Positions 8,394 to 15,927 of a stretch of 64,000 nt of DNA are shown piece by piece (within the stretch, counting starts at the first letter, position 1; the number at the start of each line of letters is the position of its first letter). The notes beneath the pieces were generated by a model. The model was not told where the DNA came from, did not search any database, and worked only from the letters and a program-made list of their open reading frames with translations. This DNA is from Arthrobacter agilis (lineage in GTDB: Bacteria > Actinomycetota > Actinomycetes > Actinomycetales > Micrococcaceae): assembly GCF_006494655.1 (NCBI RefSeq), contig NZ_VHIM01000006.1, positions 62,001 through 126,000 on the forward strand, written 5' to 3'. The position numbers and the translations under genes are program-made.

Positions 8394-8730
8394 GGCTGTC
8401 CTCCCCTGCCCGGTCGAACGCCTTCAGGATGTTGTCGAGCGAGTCTCGCAGATTACGCACGATATCTAGGGTCAGGTAGAACTGCCCTGTCACCGTTACA
8501 GGGATGGCACCGAATTCGCTGATCATCTCCGGCGTGGGGTTGTCAGGAAAAAGTGGCGGCATTGCATGCCCAAAGCGCACATAGATCCCAGCTGGCGCGC
8601 TGCCGTCGGGAAGAGCGTTGATACCGGGCTGCACCATCACTTGATTGACGAACAGTGGCTGACTCCGCGGGTCAATCTCCCATTGAGAAGGCAACTGGAA
8701 GTTCTGCGGGTCTTCGGCATGCGTCGTCAT
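8383..8730 (-). CDS. Unknown prophage protein
   Basis: 115 residues from ATG 8730 (an upstream start at 8757 adds nine residues). It contains FVNQVMVQPG, a YVRFGHAMPPLF segment and a C-terminal helix with a Leu/Asp repeat (DIVRNLRDSLDNILKAFDRA). No family assigned with confidence. First gene of the coupled three-gene unit downstream of the ImmA/IrrE-like protease gene, with 135 bp between, where a separate promoter could lie. Confidence 0.6.
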   Translation of the reverse strand: MTTHAEDPQNFQLPSQWEIDPRSQPLFVNQVMVQPGINALPDGSAPAGIYVRFGHAMPPLFPDNPTPEMISEFGAIPVTVTGQFYLTLDIVRNLRDSLDNILKAFDRAGEDSRDL

Positions 8731-8865
8731 GCATGTGAGTATTTCACAGCAGACCAAACGTTGGCTCGGACATCCCCCGACAACGCTGCACTGGGCTGCG
8801 CTGCCCGCGTCGTTCGGTCGGCGATCTCACAGACCGTCAACTTAATGTCCCAAGCTGGGCATTCT

Positions 8866-9267
8866 TCAGCCAAGCGAGTGAAGAGTGTCGCGTTCCTTCG
8901 CGTCGAGGTGGTTGAGGCGGTCGAGAAGGACTTCGGGCGTGACCCACAGTTCGTCGGCCATCTCCCACAAGTCGTTCCCGGACCATTGCCTGGCGGCGGT
9001 GAGGTCTTCGAGGGGGATGAGCCGGCGCGCGACGATGACTCGGACGACCAGCTCGACCCGCGGGCATTGGTGGCCGCGGTGTCCCATACGAATGTGCTGG
9101 AGCTCGTGGGCCAGTGCACACCGGCGTTCGACCTGCAGGAGCCATTTGTCCATAAGAATGCGGTCGACGCCGTTGGTTCGGGCGTGTATGCCTTCGGGCA
9201 GCTCGCCCCACTCAACGGTGACATGGGGCATCGCGCGCAGTTCGCGCCAGGGGTGGGTTGAGACCAT
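8866..9267 (-). CDS. ImmA/IrrE family metallo-endopeptidase
   Basis: 133 residues with HELQH at residues 54-58 inside ALAHELQHIRMGH, the zinc-binding HExxH motif and its conserved C-terminal extension. Length fits the short phage and ICE versions. Family knowledge: ImmA cleaves an ImmR-type repressor after DNA damage and so derepresses a mobile element. The prophage repressor lies three genes upstream in the same orientation, which makes it the likely substrate; in many actinophages the pair is adjacent. The start ATG has only a weak upstream GGTGG. Confidence 0.82.
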   Translation of the reverse strand: MVSTHPWRELRAMPHVTVEWGELPEGIHARTNGVDRILMDKWLLQVERRCALAHELQHIRMGHRGHQCPRVELVVRVIVARRLIPLEDLTAARQWSGNDLWEMADELWVTPEVLLDRLNHLDAKERDTLHSLG

Positions 9268-9345
9268 GCCACCAAAGCTAAATAGGGCCGGTGACCTTAT
9301 TGGTTCGCAGGGTGAACTACATCGCTGTTATTTAGCGACAGCAAA

Positions 9346-9951
9346 CTAGCCGTGAACGCTGATTTTCAGATCAGACACTTCGGCCGCGATCACCTTATCG
9401 AACAGATTCTGCACGGTTGATCCCCGGGCCAGCCCCAGTTCTTCAAGGCTTTTCGCGTTTGGCATCGAGCCCTCTTTGAGCATCGCAACGCCATAGACGA
9501 TGTCGGTGTGTGGGTTCATCTGTAGCGTCATGCCCTCGTCATCTGTCAGCTGGTCTAGGCACCATCCGAGCAGGTCCGTCGGTGCTACACACACGAGGAG
9601 GCGTTCCCCAGTCCTGAGCTGCGGCTTCCGCCAGGAGCTGTCGTCGATCGTTCCGCTCTCAATGGATGCGAGCATGCGCCCTACGCAAGCATTGCGCTGC
9701 TCTTTGGCGGCTTCATCTTGATCAATGCCTAGGAAGCGCACGAGGTATTCATCGCCGTCCGGCGTGCTTGCAACCTTCTGCTCGTGCAGCCAGGTCGTCG
9801 CAGAACTGTCCACCAGTGCCTCAAGCGCTGGCACCTGCCCCAGCGCTTCGGCCATGGTGTCATAGGCGGCCACTAATCCCGGGATCTGCGGAGAGGTCAC
9901 GGCGTAGCCAAACTGCTCGTAGTCCGTGAAGATCAGATGTAGGTCAGCCAT
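9346..9951 (-). CDS. hicB: HicB-like antitoxin with long C-terminal extension
   Basis: 201 residues from ATG 9951, which overlaps the HicA-like gene by 8 bp. The first 45 residues (strand, FGYAVTSPQIPGLVAAYDTMAEAL) match the partly degraded RNase-H-like fold of HicB. The remaining 150 residues are unusual: ordinary HicB has a short DNA-binding helix-turn-helix or ribbon there, whereas here there are segments such as RTGERLLVCVAPTDLLGWCLD and a final helix. An upstream start at 9978 adds nine residues. Probable function: neutralises the neighbouring HicA-like RNase and represses the pair. The assignment rests on the partner and the N-terminus. Confidence 0.55.
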   Translation of the reverse strand: MADLHLIFTDYEQFGYAVTSPQIPGLVAAYDTMAEALGQVPALEALVDSSATTWLHEQKVASTPDGDEYLVRFLGIDQDEAAKEQRNACVGRMLASIESGTIDDSSWRKPQLRTGERLLVCVAPTDLLGWCLDQLTDDEGMTLQMNPHTDIVYGVAMLKEGSMPNAKSLEELGLARGSTVQNLFDKVIAAEVSDLKISVHG

Positions 9952-10168
9952 TTCGCAACACCTCCCGCGCTTCCTCAATAGTCAAACCAACTTGTACCAC
10001 AAGTATATTCCGCACTGTGTGGGGGGCGAAGGTGTGCTTGTCGTGAGACCACCAATGTAGGTCCTGCCGCCCCTCGCATCTGAGCAGAAGGTGGCTTCCG
10101 CCGCCACGCTCCGGATCGTCGCGGTAGCCGAGGCGCCAGAGGATTCCTCGTAGCTTTTTAGCCTTCAT
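9944..10168 (-). CDS. hicA: HicA-like mRNA interferase toxin
   Basis: 74 residues: MKAKKLRGILWRLGY, then GGGSHLLL with the catalytic histidine His26 of the HicA double-stranded-RNA-binding-like fold, then a basic strand and a helix ending VGLTIEEAREVL. Size and motif order match HicA. Family knowledge: HicA cleaves mRNA and is held inactive by HicB. It lies 23 bp after the repressor gene, so it is co-expressed in the lysogen and may stabilise the prophage or block other phages. No strong ribosome binding site precedes ATG 10168; a TTG at 10195 is possible. Confidence 0.7.
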   Translation of the reverse strand: MKAKKLRGILWRLGYRDDPERGGGSHLLLRCEGRQDLHWWSHDKHTFAPHTVRNILVVQVGLTIEEAREVLRNG

Positions 10169-10191
10169 CGAAGGGAAGCCGGGTACGGGGC

Positions 10192-10731
10192 TCAAGCTCC
10201 GCCCCCGGCCTCGGCGGCCTCGTCTTGCAGCCGCCTGAGGCGTCTTCCCTGGCTCTCCCGGCCGGTGTCGTATGCGGCGAGGTCGACGTCGTCTTGCGTC
10301 GCCTCGTCGCTTGGTGCAGGGCTCTCCCCTGCTCGCGTAATGGGGGCGGTACTGACATTCCCATCACCTTCCTCCTGAGTTGCAGCTCTGACCACAGCGA
10401 TCAGGGCGTCCTGCATGGAGGGTGACAGCTTCTCGGTGCCCGCCGGCAGCCTGGTGGCGAAGGGCGAGGTGGAGTCGGTGACGTCTAGCCCGAGGCTGGC
10501 TGCATACGCCAGCACTACTGACTTTTCGCTGACCCGAAGAATGGCCGCAAGCGCCCGAAAGGTGTCCGGGTTCTTCGGCCAACTCTTCGGCCCAGAAACG
10601 ACGAGCTCATTCACGTACTGAAACTTGAGGCTGTAACCCGCCTTCGATGCTCGCTCCACCAGGTCGCGATAGGACAGCCCGGAGGCGTCTTTCTCGGACC
10701 TGAGTAGCTCGCTGATCGACTGCATTGTCAT
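10192..10731 (-). CDS. Phage repressor, helix-turn-helix protein
   Basis: 179 residues from ATG 10731 (or 10725). The N-terminal 85 residues form a helix-rich DNA-binding domain (GLSYRDLVERASKAG, QYVNELV, then TFRALAAILRVSEKSVVLAYAASLG) resembling immunity repressors of temperate actinophages. The rest is acidic and disordered-looking and lacks a LexA-type Ser/Lys peptidase motif, which fits control by an ImmA-type protease in place of self-cleavage. First gene of the leftward lysogeny operon; its promoter overlaps operator copies (see 10779-10957). Confidence 0.75.
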   Translation of the reverse strand: MTMQSISELLRSEKDASGLSYRDLVERASKAGYSLKFQYVNELVVSGPKSWPKNPDTFRALAAILRVSEKSVVLAYAASLGLDVTDSTSPFATRLPAGTEKLSPSMQDALIAVVRAATQEEGDGNVSTAPITRAGESPAPSDEATQDDVDLAAYDTGRESQGRRLRRLQDEAAEAGGGA

Positions 10732-10778
10732 AGCTTCATCGTTCCTATTCGGGATGCGCAAGCGGCTTGAAAACGAGC

Positions 10779-10957
10779 CGTCTACCAGCGCGGGACACGC
10801 TCACACTATCGAACCGTCTACTAAATAGTTGAGCAGGTACCCCCGCCCCGCGCTACTGCGGCCTAGCGCGGCTGGCGCCCCCTGTTGACACTCGTCTACC
10901 AGTAGACCTATGTTTGTACCGTACTGATTGACAGCTAGACGTCTACTAGGGGACACT
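10779..10957. promoter_or_regulatory. Lysogeny switch: divergent promoters with four operator copies
   Basis: cGTCTACyA occurs at 10779-10787, 10815-10823, 10893-10901 and 10940-10948. Two copies extend into perfect palindromes: GTCTACCAGTAGAC (10894-10907) and TAGACGTCTA (10936-10945). A rightward promoter TTGACA (10885-10890), 18 bp, TATGTT (10909-10914) has an operator in its spacer. On minus, GATAGT (complement of 10805-10810) preceded by CTCAAC at 17 bp also spans an operator. This is the expected layout of a bistable repressor/Cro-like switch. Confidence 0.8.
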
Positions 10958-11251
10958 ATGGAAAACAGAAGAAGACCGACCAGAGGAGTCTGGATGCGAC
11001 TGAACAGCGCAGACACGCTGCGGGCGCTGATGGTGCAGAACCGAATCTCGATGGGCATGATGGCCGATTACGTCGGATGCTCCAAGGGATTCATCTCTCA
11101 CCTCCTCGCTGAGCGCCGGAGGTCTTGCACCCCGCTGCTCGCCGACCGGATCTCGAGGGTTCTCCACGTCCCCACAAGCGTTCTTTTCGTGGAAACTAAG
11201 TCCCCCACTGCGGTACAAAATGTCAAGCAACGAGAGAAGGTGCCGGCATGA
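10958..11251 (+). CDS. Cro-like XRE helix-turn-helix protein
   Basis: 97 residues from ATG 10958, preceded by AGGGG at the right spacing and immediately downstream of the palindromic operator. The XRE domain reads RALMVQNRISMGMMADYVGCSKGFISHLLAERRRSCTPLLADRISRVL, with the turn at YVGCS. First gene of the rightward early operon. By position it should act like Cro, shutting off the repressor promoter; the length is typical. It overlaps the next gene by 4 bp. Confidence 0.82.
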   Translation: MENRRRPTRGVWMRLNSADTLRALMVQNRISMGMMADYVGCSKGFISHLLAERRRSCTPLLADRISRVLHVPTSVLFVETKSPTAVQNVKQREKVPA

Positions 11252-11541
11252 CGACCAAGGTGTTCTTCACCCCGAAGGAAGTGGCGGAGGAGCTTGCTCC
11301 CGCTATCCAGGAGTTCACGATCATCAGGAAGGCCCGCGCGAAGGAGATCGAGTGCTCGCGTGGATCGAAGAACGCCATCCTCTTCACGCGTAGGCAGATC
11401 GATCTGCTCATCGACTCGATGAAGCAGCCCGCCGCCCCGAAGCAGATTCCGGCGCCGGCTGAGCTGGTCGCGGTACCGGAACGCCCGAACGTCTTCGGCG
11501 CGACGGAGCGATCCCACCGGCGCTCGCAGCGCACGGGCTGA
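11248..11541 (+). CDS. xis: Excisionase-like DNA-binding protein
   Basis: 97 residues. FFTPKEVAEELAPAIQEFTIIRKARAKEIECSRGSKNAILFTRRQIDLLIDSM reads as a winged-helix MerR-type domain of the helix-turn-helix 17 class used by excisionases and small phage regulators. The tail is Pro/Arg-rich. Coupled to the Cro-like gene by ATGA. Function as recombination directionality factor is inferred from class and position. Confidence 0.6.
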   Translation: MTTKVFFTPKEVAEELAPAIQEFTIIRKARAKEIECSRGSKNAILFTRRQIDLLIDSMKQPAAPKQIPAPAELVAVPERPNVFGATERSHRRSQRTG

Positions 11542-11549
11542 CACAGACT

Positions 11550-11622
11550 CTCCCGCGGCAATCCCCCAGCAGTCGCGGGAGCCACGCGGCTGGGAAGCGT
11601 GAAGAATTCCGCGCTTCCCAGC
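11550..11622. other. Two strong inverted repeats in early-operon leader
   Basis: CTCCCGCG (11550-11557) pairs with CGCGGGAG (11574-11581), and GCTGGGAAGCG (11589-11599) pairs perfectly with CGCTTCCCAGC (11612-11622). There is no U-run, so these are not standard terminators; they may form attenuator or processing hairpins between the regulatory genes and the replication genes. Confidence 0.6.
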
Positions 11623-11669
11623 CCGCCCCACACCACTCGGTCTCCACCTCTCACCCGAAGGATTCGTCA

Positions 11670-12449
11670 ATGTCCGCTACACCCATGCCTGAATCGGCCC
11701 GGCCACCGATGTCGATCCCCTTTAATCTCTACTTCCACGGCCTCGACAAGCCGCACTGGTCGGCGGAGACGGACGGGTTCCGACCGGACCCGGAAGCGCA
11801 GCGCCTCGCGGAGAAGTCCCGCGTCCTGGTCGCCGGCGCCCGCCGGCGGAAGGTCGCCGCCCTGCACGACAGCATCAAGCGCCTCGACAAAGCGGTCTTC
11901 GCGCTGCAGGACTTGGACGAGACCGGCTTCACCGACGTCGCCGCCGGACACATCGAGCGTCGCCTCGCGAACACCGTGTCCCAGTGCTGCTCCCTCCTCG
12001 CGGACATCAACGCCGCTGTCGACGCCTACCGCACCGACGAGGTCGCCGCGGCTACTCCCCCAGCCGTGGTGGAGGACCGCAAGCTGCAGGACCCCGCCAC
12101 CTCCCTCTCTGCGCTCGACGACGTCGAGGTGCAGGACGCCGGCCACGAGTACCACTGCGAAGAGCACGGCTTCCACGCACACGACGACCCGGACGCCGCA
12201 GACCACCACGAGGACCTCGCAGCCGACGCCGCAGACCTCGCCGAGCGGGAAGCCGAAGACCTCGACGCGGCCGCGGACGCCCGCGCCACTGACCAGGTCA
12301 TCACCGCGCTCGCCGCCCGCACCGCGGCGACGATGACGACCTTCGACCAGGCAGCCGAAGCGCTCGCCAACAGCTTCCCGACGCCGGCGGACATAGCGAA
12401 GGGCACCGTCACCCCAATCCGGAAGCACGAAGTCTGGCCACCACGGTGA
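11670..12449 (+). CDS. Unknown early phage protein, acidic
   Basis: 259 residues, unrecognised. The first 110 residues are helical with basic patches (VLVAGARRRKVAALHDSIKRLDKAVFALQDL); the middle has a His/Cys/Asp-rich run (around EYHCEEHGFHAHDD) that could bind metal, followed by an Ala/Asp/Glu-rich region and a C-terminal helix. First gene after the hairpins and head of a long series of 4-bp overlapping genes. The start follows CCCGAAGGA at workable distance. Confidence 0.65.
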   Translation: MSATPMPESARPPMSIPFNLYFHGLDKPHWSAETDGFRPDPEAQRLAEKSRVLVAGARRRKVAALHDSIKRLDKAVFALQDLDETGFTDVAAGHIERRLANTVSQCCSLLADINAAVDAYRTDEVAAATPPAVVEDRKLQDPATSLSALDDVEVQDAGHEYHCEEHGFHAHDDPDAADHHEDLAADAADLAEREAEDLDAAADARATDQVITALAARTAATMTTFDQAAEALANSFPTPADIAKGTVTPIRKHEVWPPR

Positions 12450-12709
12450 GCGGCGCCCGCCGCCGCGCGGTCGCATACGTCCACCCGACCGGCTGCCGCC
12501 CCTATCGCGACCCCGCACACCTCCACTACCGGGACAACGCCGAGCTGAAGGCCCAGCTCACCCAGTACGCCCGCAGCAAGTGGACCACCGCGACCCGCAT
12601 CGACATCGACCTCGGCACCCGCCAGATCCTCATCAACGGCACCGTCGCCGCCGGCTTCGCCATTACCGAACCCCGACCCACCGCAGACCAGGAAGGACTC
12701 CCGCTATGA
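12446..12709 (+). CDS. Unknown early phage protein
   Basis: 87 residues with no recognised domain. It has a basic N-terminus (MSGARRRAVAYVH), aromatic central part and a strand-rich segment RIDIDLGTRQILINGTVAAGF. The gene overlaps both neighbours by 4 bp, so it is translated as part of the early operon. Confidence 0.6.
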   Translation: MSGARRRAVAYVHPTGCRPYRDPAHLHYRDNAELKAQLTQYARSKWTTATRIDIDLGTRQILINGTVAAGFAITEPRPTADQEGLPL

Positions 12710-12888
12710 GCACCACCTCACCAGCAGTCCGCCACCGCCGCCGACTCCTCACCTGGACTGTCCTCGCCCTCCTTGGCATCCTCGTCCTCGCCCTCACCGG
12801 CACACCCACCCCCACCCTCGACGGCCGCCACCTCATCGCCACCATCGCGCTCGCCGGCCTCGTGCTCGAAGCGGAGCGGAAGCCGTGA
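12706..12888 (+). CDS. Small membrane protein
   Basis: 60 residues with a basic start (RHRRRLL) and two predicted membrane helices at about 14-32 and 43-56, the short linker lying outside by the positive-inside rule. Overlaps both neighbours by 4 bp. Early phage membrane peptides can act in superinfection exclusion or alter host physiology; nothing here identifies a role. Confidence 0.6.
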   Translation: MSTTSPAVRHRRRLLTWTVLALLGILVLALTGTPTPTLDGRHLIATIALAGLVLEAERKP

Positions 12889-13094
12889 GCGACCCCGTCG
12901 CCGCGGTCGAGGCGGGCTTCGCTGCCGGGACGGCTGAGCGCCTCCGCGTCCTCGAGGTGCGAGCCCAGACGCAGGCTCAGCGCGCGGCGGACGAGCTGGC
13001 GCGAGGGAACCACGACTACGGCGTGATGCTCCTCGTCTGCGCCCTCATCACCACAGAACAGATCGACAACACCCCATCGGAAGGAACGTCATGA
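12885..13094 (+). CDS. Unknown small helical protein
   Basis: 69 residues from a GTG start. Almost entirely alpha-helical by composition, with an Ala/Glu/Arg heptad-like stretch (RLRVLEVRAQTQAQRAADELARG) that could form a coiled coil. It ends directly into the ParB-like gene with an ATGA overlap, so the two are translated together. Confidence 0.6.
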   Translation: MSDPVAAVEAGFAAGTAERLRVLEVRAQTQAQRAADELARGNHDYGVMLLVCALITTEQIDNTPSEGTS

Positions 13095-14485
13095 GTGACC
13101 TGCAGGACATTGCCCTCGCGAAGCTGGAGCCACACCCGCACAACGTGCGCCGGGAGCTCCACGACCTGGACGACCTTGCCGCCTCGATCAAGGCCAAGGG
13201 CATCGTCCAGGCTCTGACGGTCGTCCCCCATCCGACGGCGAAGACGAAGTACATGGTGCTCGGCGGCCACCGCCGGTTGGCGGCCGCGAAGCTCGCGAAG
13301 GTGAGGACCGCGCCGTGCATGATCCGTGAGGACCTGAGCACAGCTGAGGCGCAGACCGAGTTCATGGTCGTGGAGAACACGCAGCGCAACGACCTCACCC
13401 CGATGGAGGAGGCTCGCGCATACCAGCAGCTGCTCGAGTTGCCCGGGTACAACGCGAAGCTGATCGCGGAGAATACCGGCCGCAAGCCACGCCTGGTGCA
13501 GGACCGCATCAAGCTCTCTAAGGTCTCCGACCCGATCGCGGAGAAGCTCGACAACGGACAGATCACCCTCGAGCAGGCCCTGATCTTCGCGGAGTTCACG
13601 GACGACGAGGCGGCAACGAAGAAGCTGCTGAACGCAGCCGGGACCTACGACTGGGAGTACCAGGTCCGTCGTCTCCGCGAGGCGCGCAAGCACGAAGCAA
13701 CAGCGCAGCGCACGCGGAAGATGCTGACCGGGCTGGGGGTGGCGCCTCTTCCCCGGCCGGATGGCTGGCCATGGAGAGGCGAGTACGCGCCGGCGCCGCT
13801 GGAGGATGAGCAGCTCAGTCCGGAGCAGCACGTGAAGGCTGGCCACCAGGCGGTCGTCGCCCAGAACGGGACTGCCGAGTGGGCGGTCCTGCGCGCCGAC
13901 TTGCCCGACGCCACCGCACCTCGCGAGCTGACTGCTGAGGAGGTCGCGGAAGCTGAGGAGCACGAACGCATCAAGGCCGGCCTCGAAGTGGTCAATCACG
14001 TCCGCCGCCAGTTCCTCGAGGACCTCTTCGCCGCACCATCGACGAGCTTGGCGAAGCAGATCCTCATCCCGAAGACCGCCGAGTACTTCATCCAGCGCAA
14101 GGGAGCCCGCAGCCTCATCGGCCTCACCGAGGACTCGAAGCCTGTTGAGGTCGGTACGGCGCTCCAGAAGTACTCGCTCGAGCAGCTCATCATCGCTCAG
14201 GCGTTGGTGCCCCTCCTCGACAGCGAGGAGCTTCTCCTGCCGGACCACTGGGGTCCGGGCGAGTACGGCTACGACTACACGGCCCAAGCACGGCGGACGC
14301 TCCACGAGGTCCTCGGCTACCAGTGGAGCGACATCGAGAAGGAAGCGATGGAGCGACTGCGGCTGAAGAAGGAGAAGCACGACGCACGGATGGCTGAGTT
14401 GCGGCGGGCTCGCGAGGAAGCTGACTCCGCCGGGGCCGCTGCCGCCGAGCAGGGCGATGACGAGTACTCGGATGACAACGACTGA
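13091..14485 (+). CDS. ParB/Spo0J-like nuclease-fold protein
   Basis: 464 residues. The N-terminus has the ParB box I region (LEPHPHNVRRE, DLAASIKAKGIVQALTV), the CTP-binding box II as GGHRRLAAAKLA, and ENTQRNDLTPMEEARAYQQLL, then a helix-turn-helix (AKLIAENTGRKPRLVQDRIKLSK). The C-terminal half is long, charged and specific to phage versions, ending in an acidic tail. No ParA ATPase lies nearby and the element is integrated, so a plain partition role is doubtful; phage ParB-like proteins may act in replication or DNA binding. Confident on fold, not on task. Confidence 0.85.
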   Translation: MSDLQDIALAKLEPHPHNVRRELHDLDDLAASIKAKGIVQALTVVPHPTAKTKYMVLGGHRRLAAAKLAKVRTAPCMIREDLSTAEAQTEFMVVENTQRNDLTPMEEARAYQQLLELPGYNAKLIAENTGRKPRLVQDRIKLSKVSDPIAEKLDNGQITLEQALIFAEFTDDEAATKKLLNAAGTYDWEYQVRRLREARKHEATAQRTRKMLTGLGVAPLPRPDGWPWRGEYAPAPLEDEQLSPEQHVKAGHQAVVAQNGTAEWAVLRADLPDATAPRELTAEEVAEAEEHERIKAGLEVVNHVRRQFLEDLFAAPSTSLAKQILIPKTAEYFIQRKGARSLIGLTEDSKPVEVGTALQKYSLEQLIIAQALVPLLDSEELLLPDHWGPGEYGYDYTAQARRTLHEVLGYQWSDIEKEAMERLRLKKEKHDARMAELRRAREEADSAGAAAAEQGDDEYSDDND

Positions 14486-14747
14486 CGCCGGCGCCGTCCC
14501 AGCCCGGCTCCTGACTCTCCCGTTGAGTGCGACGGCGGGCCTCCCCCATCCTCGCGCGACGGTCCGGAAGATCCGCGGCCGCTGGTGGGTGACCCTCTGG
14601 GCGGACCGCGACGAGGTCGCCGACGCCCGGGACAAGCACATCGCCTGGCTGCACCAGCCCGACGCCATGGACTGGGCCGCGCAGCGCGTCCACCACGAAC
14701 GGTTGGCCGCCGGCCAGACCGTCACCAACCACCGAAGGCCACGATGA
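14472..14747 (+). CDS. Unknown early phage protein
   Basis: 91 residues from ATG 14472, overlapping the ParB-like gene by 14 bp. Centre reads RATVRKIRGRWWVTLWADRDEVADARDKHIAWLHQ, a Trp-rich strand pair followed by a helix. No family recognised. It ends with an ATGA overlap into a tiny zinc-ribbon gene. Confidence 0.55.
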   Translation: MTTTDAGAVPARLLTLPLSATAGLPHPRATVRKIRGRWWVTLWADRDEVADARDKHIAWLHQPDAMDWAAQRVHHERLAAGQTVTNHRRPR

Positions 14748-14851
14748 CCAACCTCCGACCCACCAGACCACCACTCGTCCCGATCGAGCGCTGCACCTCG
14801 TGCGGCGGACCCATCAACCAGCAGACAGGAGAATGCAGATGCTCTTCCTAG
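14744..14851 (+). CDS. 35-residue zinc-ribbon peptide
   Basis: A very short gene reading MTNLRPTRPPLVPIERC followed by TSCGG and a C-terminal CRCSS. Four cysteines in a Cys-x2-Cys then Cys-x-Cys arrangement could bind one zinc. It is supported by 4-bp overlap with the gene before and 13-bp overlap with the gene after, a packing seen through this operon. Role unknown. Confidence 0.5.
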   Translation: MTNLRPTRPPLVPIERCTSCGGPINQQTGECRCSS

Positions 14852-15108
14852 CCCACATCATCATCACCGCTCACCTCGGAGTCGGGCGAACAACCGCACC
14901 GAAGGTCCGCGCCCGCCAGGCCGCGTTCCTCGAGGACCTCGAATTCCTCCTCGACAACGGCGTCCACGAGGACGACATCGCTCTCCGGCTGGGCTACAAG
15001 GACCGCCAGCACCTCCGCACCCGCCTGATGCGACTGCGCCGCCGCGACATCCTCGACCGCCTGACCCGCGCTCGCCGCGACGACGCGCCGCTCGGGAGGG
15101 CCGCCTGA
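14839..15108 (+). CDS. Putative helix-turn-helix protein
   Basis: 89 residues from ATG 14839, eight bases after AGGAG (ATG 14833 is too close to the site). The segment AFLEDLEFLLDNGVHEDDIALRLGYKDRQHLRTRLMRL reads as a helix-turn-helix of the kind that reads DNA in small phage regulators, with a basic C-terminus. The stop and the next start share bases (TGATG). Confidence 0.55.
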   Translation: MLFLAHIIITAHLGVGRTTAPKVRARQAAFLEDLEFLLDNGVHEDDIALRLGYKDRQHLRTRLMRLRRRDILDRLTRARRDDAPLGRAA

Positions 15109-15569
15109 TGGCAGGCGTTGCCCGCGCTATGAAGCGCCACGGCCTGACCGCGAAGCCAGCCCTGCGCCTGGTCAACACCATCCGCTCCGGCGACGTCGAC
15201 TACTACATGTTCGACCTCTCCAGCACAGGCCGGCACTACACGATCGCCAAGCACGACTTCTGGCGCGGCGGCGGAACAGCGCCCGCCGTTCCACCACCAC
15301 CATCACCACCTGCACCTGAACCGGTGCCAGCGCCAGCCACGGAGGCCCCACCGGCCTCGACCGAGTACGTCCGCGTTCGCGACATGCAGCCCGGCGACGT
15401 CGTCGTGGCCCTCAACGCACCGAAGGGCCGGCACCGCGAGATCGTCCGCGTCGTCCCCGGATCTCCCACCTGTGCCATGCACTACGTATGGGAGGGGCAG
15501 GCCGCGCTCCGCACCTCCCAGCATGTGCCCGGCGCGAAGTTCATCCTCGTGAAGCGACTCAACCGATGA
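15108..15569 (+). CDS. Unknown two-domain early protein with Pro linker
   Basis: 153 residues. A basic N-terminal part (to about 58, ending HYTIAKHDFWRGG) is joined to a C-terminal strand-rich part (YVRVRDMQPGDVVVALNAPKGRHREIVRVV) by a Pro/Ala linker of about 30 residues. Such linkers usually separate two independently folded binding domains. No family recognised. Confidence 0.6.
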   Translation: MAGVARAMKRHGLTAKPALRLVNTIRSGDVDYYMFDLSSTGRHYTIAKHDFWRGGGTAPAVPPPPSPPAPEPVPAPATEAPPASTEYVRVRDMQPGDVVVALNAPKGRHREIVRVVPGSPTCAMHYVWEGQAALRTSQHVPGAKFILVKRLNR

Positions 15570-15727
15570 GCGCCGCGGACGTCGTCCTAATCATCGTCGG
15601 CATCATCGCCTACGCCCTGATCGCGCTCGCCGCCGTCGCCTTCATCCAGGCCTGCGAGCAGCGCGGGAAGGACCCGGACGTGACATGGCAGCCGGTGCGC
15701 GCTCACGAGCGGGACACGGGCCCGTGA
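15566..15727 (+). CDS. Small single-span membrane protein
   Basis: 53 residues with one long hydrophobic helix at about 5-29 (ADVVLIIVGIIAYALIALAA) and a charged tail. Coupled by ATGA overlaps at both ends. Unknown role. Confidence 0.6.
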   Translation: MSAADVVLIIVGIIAYALIALAAVAFIQACEQRGKDPDVTWQPVRAHERDTGP

Positions 15728-15927
15728 GCGCTGGTGCCAAGCGCCGCCGCGCTCACGCGTCCTACGGCCGCACATCGGGCACCCAGTGCCTCGGGAAGGA
15801 CCGGTACGCGACGCAGGCCGCGGCTGACGCCTCGATGGCCAAGCACTCTGGGTTCATGCGCTCGTACCGGTGCCCGGTCTGCAAGTACCTGCACCTGACC
15901 AGCAAGCCGAAGCGGGAGAAGACGTGA
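15724..15927 (+). CDS. Small basic zinc-finger-like protein
   Basis: 67 residues from GTG 15724. Basic start (GAKRRRAHASYG), an upstream Cys and a C-terminal CPVCKYLHL motif with His nearby, a plausible metal site. GTGA overlaps join it to both neighbours. Probably nucleic-acid binding. Confidence 0.55.
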   Translation: MSAGAKRRRAHASYGRTSGTQCLGKDRYATQAAADASMAKHSGFMRSYRCPVCKYLHLTSKPKREKT

